From JANPJV01 sp031425695 (GTDB lineage Bacteria; Pseudomonadota; Gammaproteobacteria; Xanthomonadales; SZUA-5): a stretch of 33,141 nucleotides of DNA. The position numbers and the translations under genes are program-made. The first letter of the stretch is position 1. Each line of letters opens with the position of its first letter. Location: the NCBI GenBank assembly GCA_031425695.1, contig JANPJV010000230.1:1-33141 (forward strand), in the 5' to 3' direction. Positions 1-8,290 of this stretch are shown here, in pieces. The notes beneath the pieces were generated by a model. The model made no database searches. It worked only from the letters and a program-made list of their open reading frames with translations, and was not told the origin of the DNA.

Positions 1-66
1 AATGTGCGTGCCCTGCCCGCCCGAACTCAGCACCGCGGCAACCGCTCAGCAAGGACATCGAACGCG

Positions 67-3000
67 TCATGCGCTGACTCCGACCGGCGAGCTGGTCGAT
101 GCCATCATCCTGTCGAACGACGAGGCAACCTTCGCCGCGAAGTCGTCCTGCATCTGAAACACATCGGTGAACTCGGCGAAGGCCCAGCGCCCAAATCGCC
201 CAAGGTTGTTGACGCCCGGCACCCAATAGACGTCCATGGTGGCCTTCTTGTCCTTGGCGTCTTCCCGTCGGAAGCCTTTGATCTCGACGATCAACTGAAG
301 GGGATCGTTCGCACCTCTTCCGTCGTCGACCAACACGATGAAGTCGGGCCGGTAGAGGCGCATCTCCGAACCATATCGATACGGCACCTCCAAGCCCAGA
401 TTGTGGTTCTTGACGTAGGCCAGCACTTGCGGATGCGCTTCGGCGACACGGCAAAATTCTGCTTCCCAGTCACTGTCAAGAATCACCCAGTTGACATGGC
501 AGCGGCGGGCGTCCGTCTGGTATCGATCCGACTTCGAAGTCGTGAAACTGACATGTCCTGTAGAACCGATCGGATTGTAGGGCTCGAGCACGGCTTTGAC
601 TGGTCGCTTACCAATCTGTGCGCGGGTGATGCCCGCATTGATTCGAGCGCATGCCATGTCAGCAAGCGTCTTGTACTTGAGCTGCGCGGGATAGGTTCCG
701 CCTTTGCAGACCAGGTGGTGGTCTAGCCACTGACGCGCGATGCGCCGCAACTGTGAGAACAGATGCAGCTGTGGGTGACCATCGGCGTCACGCCAGTGCA
801 TCGTCAGGAGATGCGCAGTCAACTCGTAGACGACCTGGGAAGGTCGTATGCGGCCCGTGTGAACCAGGGTCAGGTCGACGGCCTCGCCGATAATGCCGGA
901 GTTGCGGGTTTCAGTTGCCCCGATGCGGTCAGGATTCAACTCCAGCGTGGAATCCTGATCGAATACGGCGACGAGATGATCCTCAGGCAAATCAGTGCGA
1001 TAGCCGGCTACTCGCGGAAAGCGGATCTCCAAGTGATCACGCTCCGGTCGAACGGCCTTGACGTGAACAGTTTCCCGGGGAGGCTGGGGCGGCGAGACGA
1101 CGGGTTTCGCCGTGAAATCGAACGGAATGCCGAGCACGTCAGCATATTCGACGTTGAACAGGCCTTCTTCGTTGAGATCGTAGGATTGCCGGCGCAGCGC
1201 CCGGCCGATGACCTGTTCGCACAGGAGTTGAGTCCCAAAAGCACGCACTCCCAGGACGTGCGTCACCGTGCTCGCATCCCAGCCTTCGGTCAGCATCGAA
1301 ACCGACACCACACAGCGGATGGCACCGCCCAGGCGCCCAGTCTTGCCAACTGTGTTCATGACCTCGCGCAGCAGATCTTGATCGCTCAGGTTGTCAGCGG
1401 CGTGTGCGTCTTTCGTACGCTCGATGATCTCGTTTCGAAAGCATGTGATCTCATCTGCGGCCATGGCGCGAAAGCTGTCGTCGAGTGCCTCGCCAGATTC
1501 GAGCTGCTCGCTGTCGATCAATAAAGTATTTGGGCGACCAAGGGGATTATCGTTTTCGTCGAAGTTCCGAAACAGGGGCAAGCGACCATTATCGAGCTTG
1601 CTGCTGCCGTCTTTGTTGAAACGATAGAACCCGGAAATGTAGTCGTAGACGAGCTTGGACGTGCTGGTGTTGTTGCAGACCACGATGAAGCAAGGCGGAA
1701 CTCCGATGCCTGCCTTGCTCCAAAGTTCGAAAGTTTTTTCATAATGGCCATACAGGGCCTGCAGCGCGGTCTGCAATTGGGGCGGCAGCTTGAGTGGATC
1801 GAGCGCCTCGGCCTTGCCACGCCCCTTTTTGGGCATGCTGCCGCGAATGTGTTCCCACAGGTTGCGGTACATCGGCACTTCATTGCCGGGAATATTGTCG
1901 GCGACCGGAACTCGAGGCAACTTGACGATGCCGCACTCGATCGCATCCATGAGCGAGAAGTCACTCATCGTCCAGGGGAAAAGCGTGCCTTCCGCATACC
2001 CTGATCCGCTCAGAAAGAACGGCGTGGCAGACAGGTCCAGAACCCGCAAGACGCCAAGCTTCCGGTTAACTGCCTCGAGGCCCGAAATCCAAAGCCGTGC
2101 CGCTTCTTTGTTCTTTTCCGCTTCCTTGCGTTCCTCGCCCGTCAGATCTTCGTCGTCGGCACCGGGCTTTTCGCGATAGCAGTGATGCGCCTCATCGTTG
2201 ATGACCAGCACGTTCTTGAGGCCCATCAGCTCGCGCATGACCCGTTGCAACATCTGTCCTTCCGACTCGCGGGTCTCGATCGGCGAACCCCCGCGGCCCT
2301 GCAGCAATAACCGGCCACCTTTCGCCAGCTCGATGTGTTCGCGGAGCTTGAATGCGTGAAAATTGGTGATGACAATCTTGGCCTTCTTCAGATCGTCCAT
2401 CATGTCGCTGGGCACCAACTCGCGACTTGCAAAATAGCTGTGCGGATCGCTCGGCATCAGGACGCGCAGGCGGTCCTTGATGGTGAGACCGGGCGCGACT
2501 ATCAAGAACCCTCGCGTAAAGCGCTTGCTGGTCGGCCGACGCACCGCATTGATGGTCTGCCAGGCGATCAGCATCGCCATGACCGTCGTCTTGCCAGCAC
2601 CTGTGGCCAGCTTCAATGCCAGTCGCTGCAACTGTGGATTGGCGTTGTGATTCGCGTCGGCAAGATGGCTGAGAAAACGCTCGCCGTTCTTGCCGATCTG
2701 CGGCGCGACTTCGGTAAGCCAGATGACCGTCTCGGCCGCCTCGACTTGGCAGAAGAACGGGCGAGTGCTACTGAAGTTTTCGCTGCGCCAATGCTGGAGC
2801 AGGCGCGCGGTTTCGGGCGTGACTCGCCAATCATTTGCGTTGGGTAGCGACCGCCATTTGTCGACCTCCAAGCGGACGGCGTTGATGATCGCCGTGTAGT
2901 CATACAATTGCTTCTCGCTCGAAAGCCCCATTCCTTCATCGAAAGCGATCGGGACCTGCTGGACGTTTCCAGTGCGCTTGCGCGGCTTGGGAATGGGGGT

Positions 3001-3132
3001 TATGAACTCAGCGCGACGCCGTGAGGCGAGGATCTGCTGGGTTGGCTGACCGTCTTTGTCGAGCTCCCAATGCCGCGCAGGGTACGCGTACGGCGAGTTC
3101 AGAATGGGCTTGTCGAAGAAAAGGTTGCTCAC
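67..3132 (-). CDS. Type III restriction (Res-like) DEAD/DEAH helicase-endonuclease
   Basis: A protein of about 1021 aa with a superfamily 2 helicase core followed by a nuclease. Visible motifs are Walker A GAGKT (about residues 178-182), DEAH (313-316), SAT (368-370), then TEGWD and QVIGRALRR as motifs V and VI. Near the C terminus a PD at about 929-930 and an EIK at 950-952 fit a PD-(D/E)XK nuclease, as in the Res subunits of type III restriction enzymes. I chose the GTG at 3132 because the protein then begins VSNLFFDKPILNSPY; an upstream TTG at 3216 would add 28 residues of poor quality. Known Res subunits need a Mod methyltransferase to recognise DNA, and none is visible here. It would have to lie left of the window. 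Substrate and specificity cannot be read from the sequence. A defence role is likely but inferred. Confidence 0.85.
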   Translation of the reverse strand: MSNLFFDKPILNSPYAYPARHWELDKDGQPTQQILASRRRAEFITPIPKPRKRTGNVQQVPIAFDEGMGLSSEKQLYDYTAIINAVRLEVDKWRSLPNANDWRVTPETARLLQHWRSENFSSTRPFFCQVEAAETVIWLTEVAPQIGKNGERFLSHLADANHNANPQLQRLALKLATGAGKTTVMAMLIAWQTINAVRRPTSKRFTRGFLIVAPGLTIKDRLRVLMPSDPHSYFASRELVPSDMMDDLKKAKIVITNFHAFKLREHIELAKGGRLLLQGRGGSPIETRESEGQMLQRVMRELMGLKNVLVINDEAHHCYREKPGADDEDLTGEERKEAEKNKEAARLWISGLEAVNRKLGVLRVLDLSATPFFLSGSGYAEGTLFPWTMSDFSLMDAIECGIVKLPRVPVADNIPGNEVPMYRNLWEHIRGSMPKKGRGKAEALDPLKLPPQLQTALQALYGHYEKTFELWSKAGIGVPPCFIVVCNNTSTSKLVYDYISGFYRFNKDGSSKLDNGRLPLFRNFDENDNPLGRPNTLLIDSEQLESGEALDDSFRAMAADEITCFRNEIIERTKDAHAADNLSDQDLLREVMNTVGKTGRLGGAIRCVVSVSMLTEGWDASTVTHVLGVRAFGTQLLCEQVIGRALRRQSYDLNEEGLFNVEYADVLGIPFDFTAKPVVSPPQPPRETVHVKAVRPERDHLEIRFPRVAGYRTDLPEDHLVAVFDQDSTLELNPDRIGATETRNSGIIGEAVDLTLVHTGRIRPSQVVYELTAHLLTMHWRDADGHPQLHLFSQLRRIARQWLDHHLVCKGGTYPAQLKYKTLADMACARINAGITRAQIGKRPVKAVLEPYNPIGSTGHVSFTTSKSDRYQTDARRCHVNWVILDSDWEAEFCRVAEAHPQVLAYVKNHNLGLEVPYRYGSEMRLYRPDFIVLVDDGRGANDPLQLIVEIKGFRREDAKDKKATMDVYWVPGVNNLGRFGRWAFAEFTDVFQMQDDFAAKVASSFDRMMASTSSPVGVSA

Positions 3133-3290
3133 GAGCCCAGATCCGCTCCGTCTATGAAATAAGGTGCAGGAGTCAGCACGCTTGTTTGATATAGGCCGCG
3201 GATTCGACAGTGGCAAGGGCTCAGAATTGTCTGACGCCCGACCGCCCTCCCCCGCTCCACACGTGACACGCCGACCTCAACTTCCTTGCG

Positions 3291-3394
3291 CCACCTTTTT
3301 CACGCCCCCGCGGCTACCTTTTTCACGCGCCAGCGCCTCCTTCCTCACGCGCGAAGCCACCTTTTTCACGCGCCGAAGCACCTTTCTCTCGCTT
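3291..3394 (+). repeat. Five iterons upstream of parA (putative replication origin)
   Basis: Five copies of a 17-bp unit start at 3291, 3314, 3336, 3357 and 3378, so spacing is 21-23 bp, about two helical turns. The first four resemble CCACCTTTTTCACGCGC. The fifth is the variant GCACCTTTCTCTCGCTT, which matches copies beyond rep. Regular same-face spacing next to a Rep_3 initiator is typical of iteron origins or Rep autoregulatory sites. The stretch between the restriction gene and the first iteron (3133-3290) shows nothing I can name. Confidence 0.8.
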
Positions 3395-3541
3395 GGGGAG
3401 AGCATAAGTCGTTGATCGGCAAAGCAATTGAAGATGCGTAAACAAGATCTAAACGCTTTAAATCAAAACATTAATGGATGACAGCTTCAAAGCAGCTGTG
3501 GTAGCTTTTAACCGCCCTGGCGACAAGAAGCTACTTAACGC
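3395..3541 (+). promoter_or_regulatory. parA: AT-rich leader and inverted repeat before parA
   Basis: Between the last iteron and parA the sequence becomes AT-rich (about 3421-3475), as expected for an origin melting region or promoter, though no clean -35/-10 pair stands out. A perfect 7-bp inverted repeat, GTAGCTT (3501-3507) and AAGCTAC (3528-3534), lies just before the parA start. It could be an operator for ParA autoregulation or a leader hairpin. Type Ia ParA proteins commonly repress their own promoter; that role here is inferred. Confidence 0.45.
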
Positions 3542-4756
3542 ATGCCGATCGACCCCCAAGACCGTGCTTCTGCGATGCTCTCTCCTGAACGAGTGAACAA
3601 ACTCGACGCCCAGGAATCGCTGGAGTTAGTTGCAACGTTGGGTGACGCGTTCATCAAGACGCTCCGCGAGTTGCATGCGCCCCCCGTCGGCGCAAAGACG
3701 CTACGGCGCTATCGCATCCAAGAAGCGGCGCGCGAGATCGGGCGCTCTGTCTCTTGGCTACGGTCCCAGGAAACGGAAAGTGACTTCCCGACGCCGGCCG
3801 ATCGTAGCGCTGGCGGACGGCGCCTGTACACCCTCGAAGAGATCAATGCGATTCGGGCTTATGCCGGCACCAGGCCGAAGGCGCCCTCCCCTGCCCCGTA
3901 TGTACTGGGATTCGTAAACTTCAAAGGCGGCAGCTCGAAAACGACCTGCAGCTACCTGGCGAGCCACTTTCTTGCTTCTCGTGGGTTCCGTGTGTTGCTA
4001 GTGGACCTGGATCCTCAAGGATCCTTGACTGGTTCCTTTGAGCTTTCGAGGGATGGGCAGCCGCTGCACGGGATCGACTGGGAGAACACGATCGGACCAA
4101 TCCTCACTGGCGAGGTCGACGATGTTGGTCCTCTGATCAGTCGAACACATTGGCCGACCATCGACATCATCCCAGCATCCGTGGACGTCTACGACGCCGA
4201 GATGTTGTTGGCGGTGGAAACCGCACGCAATGGGGTGCAGGAGAACCCCTTCTGGAAGCGCCTCGACAAGGCTCTGCGACGTCTTGAGGGATACGACTTT
4301 GTGCTTCTGGATAGCGCACCAGCCCTGAATCTGGCGGCGATCAATGCCGTCGTGGCCTCTGATGGATTGATCATTCCGGTCCCGCCGCGAAATCTAGATC
4401 TGGAAGCGGCGGTCAAATTTGCGAAGGTGGTGCACGCCTGGACGGAGAAATTACCCGGCTTCAACTCTCGCTATCGATGGTTGCGACTGCTCTTGACCCA
4501 ACTGCAGAAGGGTTCTTTGAGCGACCAGACCCACGCCCTGCTGGCGAATCGATATTTCGGAGGGCTGCTCTTCAACAACAATTTTCCGATGTCCGAGGCA
4601 GTACGCCGTGGGTCAGCTGGAGCACCCAGTTGCTACGAGGGGAATCAAGTCGATCGCAGCCAAGCGGATGCCAACCGCCGAGTTCGGGAAGCGCTTGATG
4701 AGGTGTTTGAAGAGATGTTGGCGATGGTCTATGCCGATAGAGGGGATGCCGCATGA
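3542..4756 (+). CDS. parA: Type Ia plasmid partition ATPase ParA
   Basis: A 404-aa ParA/SopA-type ATPase that would drive segregation of the replicon by binding the nucleoid and interacting with ParB. The N-terminal part (about residues 55-108) carries a MerR-like helix-turn-helix, as in the large type Ia ParAs that also act as transcription repressors. The deviant Walker A box KGGSSKTT is at 128-135 and the A' box VDLDPQG at 154-160. A further aspartate motif, FVLLDSAPAL, follows. The length fits type Ia (about 390-420 aa). It is the first gene of a parA-parB-rep series: its stop overlaps the parB start by 4 bp, so the two are probably translationally coupled. Iterons and an inverted repeat lie upstream. 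Confidence 0.93.
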   Translation: MPIDPQDRASAMLSPERVNKLDAQESLELVATLGDAFIKTLRELHAPPVGAKTLRRYRIQEAAREIGRSVSWLRSQETESDFPTPADRSAGGRRLYTLEEINAIRAYAGTRPKAPSPAPYVLGFVNFKGGSSKTTCSYLASHFLASRGFRVLLVDLDPQGSLTGSFELSRDGQPLHGIDWENTIGPILTGEVDDVGPLISRTHWPTIDIIPASVDVYDAEMLLAVETARNGVQENPFWKRLDKALRRLEGYDFVLLDSAPALNLAAINAVVASDGLIIPVPPRNLDLEAAVKFAKVVHAWTEKLPGFNSRYRWLRLLLTQLQKGSLSDQTHALLANRYFGGLLFNNNFPMSEAVRRGSAGAPSCYEGNQVDRSQADANRRVREALDEVFEEMLAMVYADRGDAA

Positions 4757-5769
4757 GCACGGCTCAAGAGCGTGCAAAGCGATTGTTGGATGGTGTCGGA
4801 GTTCCGGCCTCATCTGCTACGGGCTTGCCCAAATCAAACCGCGGCATTCTCGGTCGCTTGGAGCAGATGACTGGCTCACCATTGATGGTGCGCGAGTTGG
4901 ATCCGTCGCGCGTCAGGGTGTGGTCTCTGCAAGGCCGGCTTCAGGCTTCACTTGATGTCCAGAGTGTCGGGGATCTGATCGAGTCACTTGGGACACACGG
5001 CCAAACAACGCCGGCGATTGTCAGGCCAGTGCAGGGCGATCGGAACGCTGAGTTCGAGGTTATTGACGGGTCTCGTCGACGCTTTGCGAGCGCCCATCTT
5101 GGAATGCCGCTCAAGGCAATCGTGGCCGACCTATCGGATCGGGACGCGGCATTACTCACGGAAACGGCTGACGCAAGTCGGAAGCACTCAGCCTACGAGA
5201 CAGGACTCAAATGGAAGGCGTGGCTGGAGCAGTGTCTCTTTGAGACCCAAGACGCCTTGGCGCAATGGTTGAGCGTTTCCGCTGGGGATCTTTCTCTCAA
5301 ACTTTCATTGGCTGAACTGCCCTACCCCTTCGTCGTAGCGCTGGGCGGTCACGAACGACTGTCGCGCGAAGTTGGTCGCCGCCTTGCTCGTTTCGTTGGT
5401 CGCGCCAAAGCCCTGGAGCGTTTGGACGAATTACGCGGTCGGCTGGCTCAGATCGGCGAGCTCGCACACAAGAGCAATTGGACGGTGCCTAGGGCGCTGG
5501 TTGCTTACGGCGAGTTGGAGGCCGAGGTGTTTCCGCCGAGACGGGGCGGAAAGCAGCGTGTGGAGGAATCTGCGATGGCAAGAGACGGAAGCTTGTTGGC
5601 GACGGTGGGCAGTCCCGACCGCGCCAACTTCGTCGTGCGTTGGTCCAAAGGACTGAGCATCGACGAGCGTCATGAGTTGGTGGGGGCGATAAATCGACTT
5701 GTCGTTGAGTGGTCAGAGAGTAAGTCTTTGGCTGCCAAAGAACCCGCCAAAACACTGAAAAATAAGTAG
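4753..5769 (+). CDS. parB: Plasmid partition protein ParB
   Basis: A 338-aa ParB/RepB-type centromere-binding protein. Residues 72-92 carry the family pattern of a SIxxxGQxxPxxVR stretch (here GTHGQTTPAIVRP). A GSRRRF box follows at 106-111, corresponding to the GERR(Y/F)RA motif of the CTPase/nuclease fold. A further conserved stretch around TADASRKHSAYETG (137-150) corresponds to the ENxxRxDLSxxE region that precedes the DNA-binding helices. It overlaps parA by 4 bp (ATGA) and ends 24 bases before rep. The parS site is not obvious. Candidates are the palindrome at 7159-7176 and the repeats downstream of rep. Confident as a family call; binding site unknown. Confidence 0.9.
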   Translation: MSTAQERAKRLLDGVGVPASSATGLPKSNRGILGRLEQMTGSPLMVRELDPSRVRVWSLQGRLQASLDVQSVGDLIESLGTHGQTTPAIVRPVQGDRNAEFEVIDGSRRRFASAHLGMPLKAIVADLSDRDAALLTETADASRKHSAYETGLKWKAWLEQCLFETQDALAQWLSVSAGDLSLKLSLAELPYPFVVALGGHERLSREVGRRLARFVGRAKALERLDELRGRLAQIGELAHKSNWTVPRALVAYGELEAEVFPPRRGGKQRVEESAMARDGSLLATVGSPDRANFVVRWSKGLSIDERHELVGAINRLVVEWSESKSLAAKEPAKTLKNK

Positions 5770-5793
5770 AAACTCCTACCGAGCACTCGGCAC

Positions 5794-6651
5794 ATGAAGC
5801 AGGGCAACGGCTTTCTGGTGACTAAGGCCAACGTGATCGTCGAGGCCTCCTATCGCCTGACCTTACAAGAGCAGCGGTTGGTCCTCTACTGCGTAGCCCA
5901 AGTGGACTCACGCAAGCCACTTGATGAGCAGCGCGAGTTTATTGTGGAGGCGGGGCCTTTTCGAGAAACCTTTGGGATTTCCGCGGAAAAGGTCTACGAG
6001 GAATTGCGAGAAGCTGCGGAACGATTGTTCGAGCGGAAGATCACCCTGACTGACGTTCAGGCGGCTCAGTTGGCGCATCTACGCTGGGTTTCGATGGTGC
6101 GCTATCAAGATGGCAAGGGTCGAGTTGTACTGAACTTTTCCCCAGAGATCCTTCCCTTCATTTCAGCCCTGAAGGATCGGTTTACTAGCTATTCGCTAGA
6201 GTCAATCGCAGGTCTGTCCAGCACCTTCGCAATCCGCATGTTCGAGGTTCTCAGCCAGTACGCTGGGCTTGGCCGGCGACAGGTGACGATTGAGCAACTC
6301 CGACGATGGCTGGATTGCGTCGACAGCTACCCACGGTTTTCAGAGTTTGAGCGCTGGGTGATCGCTCCTGCGGTGGAACAGCTGAACGAGAGAACCGAGT
6401 TGTGCGTTCGCTATGAGAAGACGAAGAGCGGACGCAACGTGACCCATGTCGAATTCGTTATCGGCAGGACTCGCGCAGCTCCGGTACCAAAGGTTGTCCG
6501 CGAACCTCCGAAGAGGGACATTCCCAACGACGCCGAACGAGAAACTGAGCGTCGCGACTGGGAGGCTCACATGCGGCGGCTTGGCCTCGATCCGGCGGAG
6601 CTAGTCGCGAACTCGGCGCGTCCAGGGAAACCGGTTCCCGTGATGGATTAG
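5794..6651 (+). CDS. Rep_3-family (RepB/RepE-like) replication initiator
   Basis: A 285-aa initiator of the Rep_3 superfamily, which binds iterons to open the plasmid origin and as a dimer represses its own gene. The first part matches the typical N terminus (KANVIVEASYRLTLQEQRLV), followed by the first winged-helix region with the Y-x-E-L-R-E-A-x-E-R-L-F-E-R-K pattern. The characteristic segment VVLNFSPEILPFISALKDRF leads into TSYSL and SSTFAIRMFEVLSQY, and a second winged helix ends near residue 225. The tail beyond about 235 is charged and variable. The iteron sets on both sides are the expected binding sites. It sits 24 bases behind parB in the same orientation, so probably in the same transcript. 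The ribosome binding site is weak, and no better in-frame start was seen. Confidence 0.92.
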   Translation: MKQGNGFLVTKANVIVEASYRLTLQEQRLVLYCVAQVDSRKPLDEQREFIVEAGPFRETFGISAEKVYEELREAAERLFERKITLTDVQAAQLAHLRWVSMVRYQDGKGRVVLNFSPEILPFISALKDRFTSYSLESIAGLSSTFAIRMFEVLSQYAGLGRRQVTIEQLRRWLDCVDSYPRFSEFERWVIAPAVEQLNERTELCVRYEKTKSGRNVTHVEFVIGRTRAAPVPKVVREPPKRDIPNDAERETERRDWEAHMRRLGLDPAELVANSARPGKPVPVMD

Positions 6652-6670
6652 CGTTGCGCGGTAGATAGAA

Positions 6671-7059
6671 CCGCCTTTCTCTCGCTCGAACACAGTTGAG
6701 TTTTATTGGCTGTGCGCCGCTCGACCGCACGGCGTGATTGAACAGTCCTGTAGATCTATTTCACGTGGCCTTGCCGCGTTCTGCAGCCCGCAACGGGCAG
6801 CTGACCACCTTTCTCTCGCTCATCTGCTCCCTACGCTTAGTAAGCCGGACCCTTGGCCACAAGGGTTGTCGGTGCGAGCGAGCCTTCGCGCGAGAGAAAG
6901 GGGGTTACACGGGCTACGATGCTTTTCAGCGAAAACAGTCAATTCATCGAACCAAAGTTGTGAAAAGACTGACTTTGAATCAATAGCTTAGCGGACGCAG
7001 TAACGACCCCTAAATCGATGCGGTCTGCCGCGCTCCCTTCTCGAGCGAGAAAAAGGGGG
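6671..7059. repeat. Second iteron set downstream of rep (four copies, two orientations)
   Basis: Four more copies of the 17-bp iteron are scattered through the non-coding stretch after rep. Two are direct, at 6671-6687 and 6805-6821, close to CCNCCTTTCTCTCGCTC. Two are inverted, at 6888-6904 and 7043-7059, where the minus strand reads CCCCCTTTCTCTCGCGC and CCCCCTTTTTCTCGCTC. Spacing is irregular, unlike the set before parA. An AT-rich stretch lies at about 6925-6990. The whole 6652-7386 interval has no convincing gene: short ORFs on both strands cross these repeats and show no family features. It could be the true origin, a copy-number control locus, or handcuffing sites. Confidence 0.65.
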
Positions 7060-7103
7060 TCTGGCTGCATGCAAACATGCTTGAATGCAGCCATCGCCAG
7101 ACC
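7058..7103. other. Nested inverted repeats forming alternative hairpins
   Basis: Three overlapping inverted repeats share one 46-base stretch. The outer arms are GGTCTGGC (7058-7065) with GCCAGACC (7096-7103). The middle arms are GGCTGCAT (7063-7070) with ATGCAGCC (7085-7092). The inner arms are GCATG (7067-7071) with CATGC (7076-7080). Outer and middle arms overlap by three bases, so full pairing of both is exclusive and the element could switch shapes. It follows the last inverted iteron directly. Possible roles are an origin structure, a control RNA, or a bidirectional terminator between the convergent rep and exonuclease genes. No T-run follows it. Confidence 0.5.
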
Positions 7104-7141
7104 AACTTGGGGCGACGACCAGTCTCCGCGCGGCTCTAGCT

Positions 7142-7196
7142 GTGGACTACCCGTGGAGTTCGCCACCAGTGGCGAACGCGTGGACAGCCCGTGGAC
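7142..7196. repeat. Palindrome flanked by 17-bp direct repeats (candidate parS or origin element)
   Basis: Two 17-mers, GTGGACTACCCGTGGAG (7142-7158) and GTGGACAGCCCGTGGAC (7180-7196), differ at three positions. Between them lies an inverted repeat with 8-bp arms and a 2-base centre, TTCGCCAC-CA-GTGGCGAA (7159-7176). Related TGTGG/CCACA sequences, including TTGCCCACA near 7253, resemble imperfect DnaA boxes. The symmetric layout suggests a protein-binding site such as a ParB centromere or part of the origin; the assignment is inferred. Confidence 0.45.
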
Positions 7197-7386
7197 GACC
7201 GGCCTGCGGCCTTGCGCCGCATCGCCCACCGCCTGCCCACACTACTCCACCGGTTGCCCACAGCCCGCCGAAGGAAGTCCTCGGTTCTCGAACGAAGTCA
7301 TCATCATCGAGTCAAATAAAGTTTCTGGAAGCGAAACGGCCGATCACGAGCCCAAAGTTGTGCCGGCGCAACTCAGGCGCCCCGAC

Positions 7387-8262
7387 CTATCGCCTCTTCC
7401 CGACCAGTTGAGCGGCCAGGAGGTCGAAGAAGTAAGGCTTTCGCGTGACTGGTGACGTCATCCCGAGAAGCTCTACGGTGGCGATCACGTCGCCGAGGGC
7501 GGAGTGCGCTGTGTGCGCGATGCCATGGGCTTTTGCCAGGACCTCCAGTTTCCCCGACGGTTGGCCGTGCCGAGTTGTCCAATCAGGGATACGGCACGAA
7601 CATCGCCACGGCTTGTCGATGCGCAGCTGCGGGATGCGTGACAGGAAGCGACTCTCAAATTCTGCGTTGTGGGCTACCAGGAAATCCGCCCTGTCGACCA
7701 TTTGCTGCACAACCGTCCATTGAATCGCCGAACCGTAGACCATTGCTTGAGTGATCTTGTTTACGCGCGCCGCCGCCTTCGACATCGGGCCTTGAGGGGC
7801 TTGCATCGCACAATATGTCTCGATGCACCCGATGATCTCTCCGGTCTCCATGTCGTGCTTGATCAGCTGAATGGCAAGCTGCAAGAGCGCCGCGGTATCA
7901 GCCGAAAAGCCGGTGGTCTCGAGGTCAATGAACGCCGCCAAGCCGACGTTGCGCGACTGCGACTTCAAGGAAGGGTCAAGCTTCAAGGCCGTTGTGGAAT
8001 GGTTGGCAGAGGTGATCACGGCCTGGCCATGCAGCCTTACTAACTCCGTGAAGTTAGCGAGACCATCGGGAGCCGCTTGCACTGCCGAAAAATCGCCACG
8101 CAGCAGGGCGATCCGGTGCTTGCAAAGCATTCCCTTGCGCAGAGAGTTCAGCCCGGACGGACAAGTGCACGTGGATTTCGTTGTCGACCCCGAGACCAGG
8201 AATCCAACCCGGTAGGGCTTTGCCTGGCCGCCACGCACGTGAAAGACGTATTCGTTGTTCAT
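7387..8262 (-). CDS. SWIM zinc finger-DEDDh exonuclease fusion (DnaQ-like)
   Basis: A 291-aa protein with two parts. Residues 32-49 form a SWIM-type zinc finger with C32, C34, C47 and H49 (CxCx12CxH), a fold that binds DNA or protein. From about residue 108 a DnaQ/epsilon-like 3'-5' exonuclease follows: ExoI FIDLETTG with D113 and E115, ExoII AHNAEFE (198-203 region), and ExoIII HSALGD with H253 and D258, so the DEDDh subclass. At ExoII the usual aspartate after F is glutamate (E203), conservative but unusual. I chose the ATG at 8262, with GGAGAGA just upstream, over a longer frame that runs back into the ATPase gene. The gene starts 28 bases after the stop of the AAA+ gene and is surely cotranscribed with it. 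Substrate unknown. Confidence 0.8.
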   Translation of the reverse strand: MNNEYVFHVRGGQAKPYRVGFLVSGSTTKSTCTCPSGLNSLRKGMLCKHRIALLRGDFSAVQAAPDGLANFTELVRLHGQAVITSANHSTTALKLDPSLKSQSRNVGLAAFIDLETTGFSADTAALLQLAIQLIKHDMETGEIIGCIETYCAMQAPQGPMSKAAARVNKITQAMVYGSAIQWTVVQQMVDRADFLVAHNAEFESRFLSRIPQLRIDKPWRCSCRIPDWTTRHGQPSGKLEVLAKAHGIAHTAHSALGDVIATVELLGMTSPVTRKPYFFDLLAAQLVGKRR

Positions 8263-8290
8263 TTCTCTCTCCAAGTTGGGATGACATGGG

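Noticed and set aside
3..77. Open plus-strand frame ending SKDIERVMR at 75-77, possibly the end of a convergent gene; a minus-strand frame from an ATG at 58 is also open to the left edge.
   Set aside because: Too short to judge, and neither shows a family feature; the two readings contradict each other.
6952..7362. The 11-mer CCAAAGTTGTG occurs at 6952 and 7352, exactly 400 bases apart.
   Set aside because: Only two short copies without further flanking similarity; could be coincidence.
6734..7455. Short ORFs on both strands in the stretch after rep.
   Set aside because: They run across iterons and inverted repeats and have no protein-family features.
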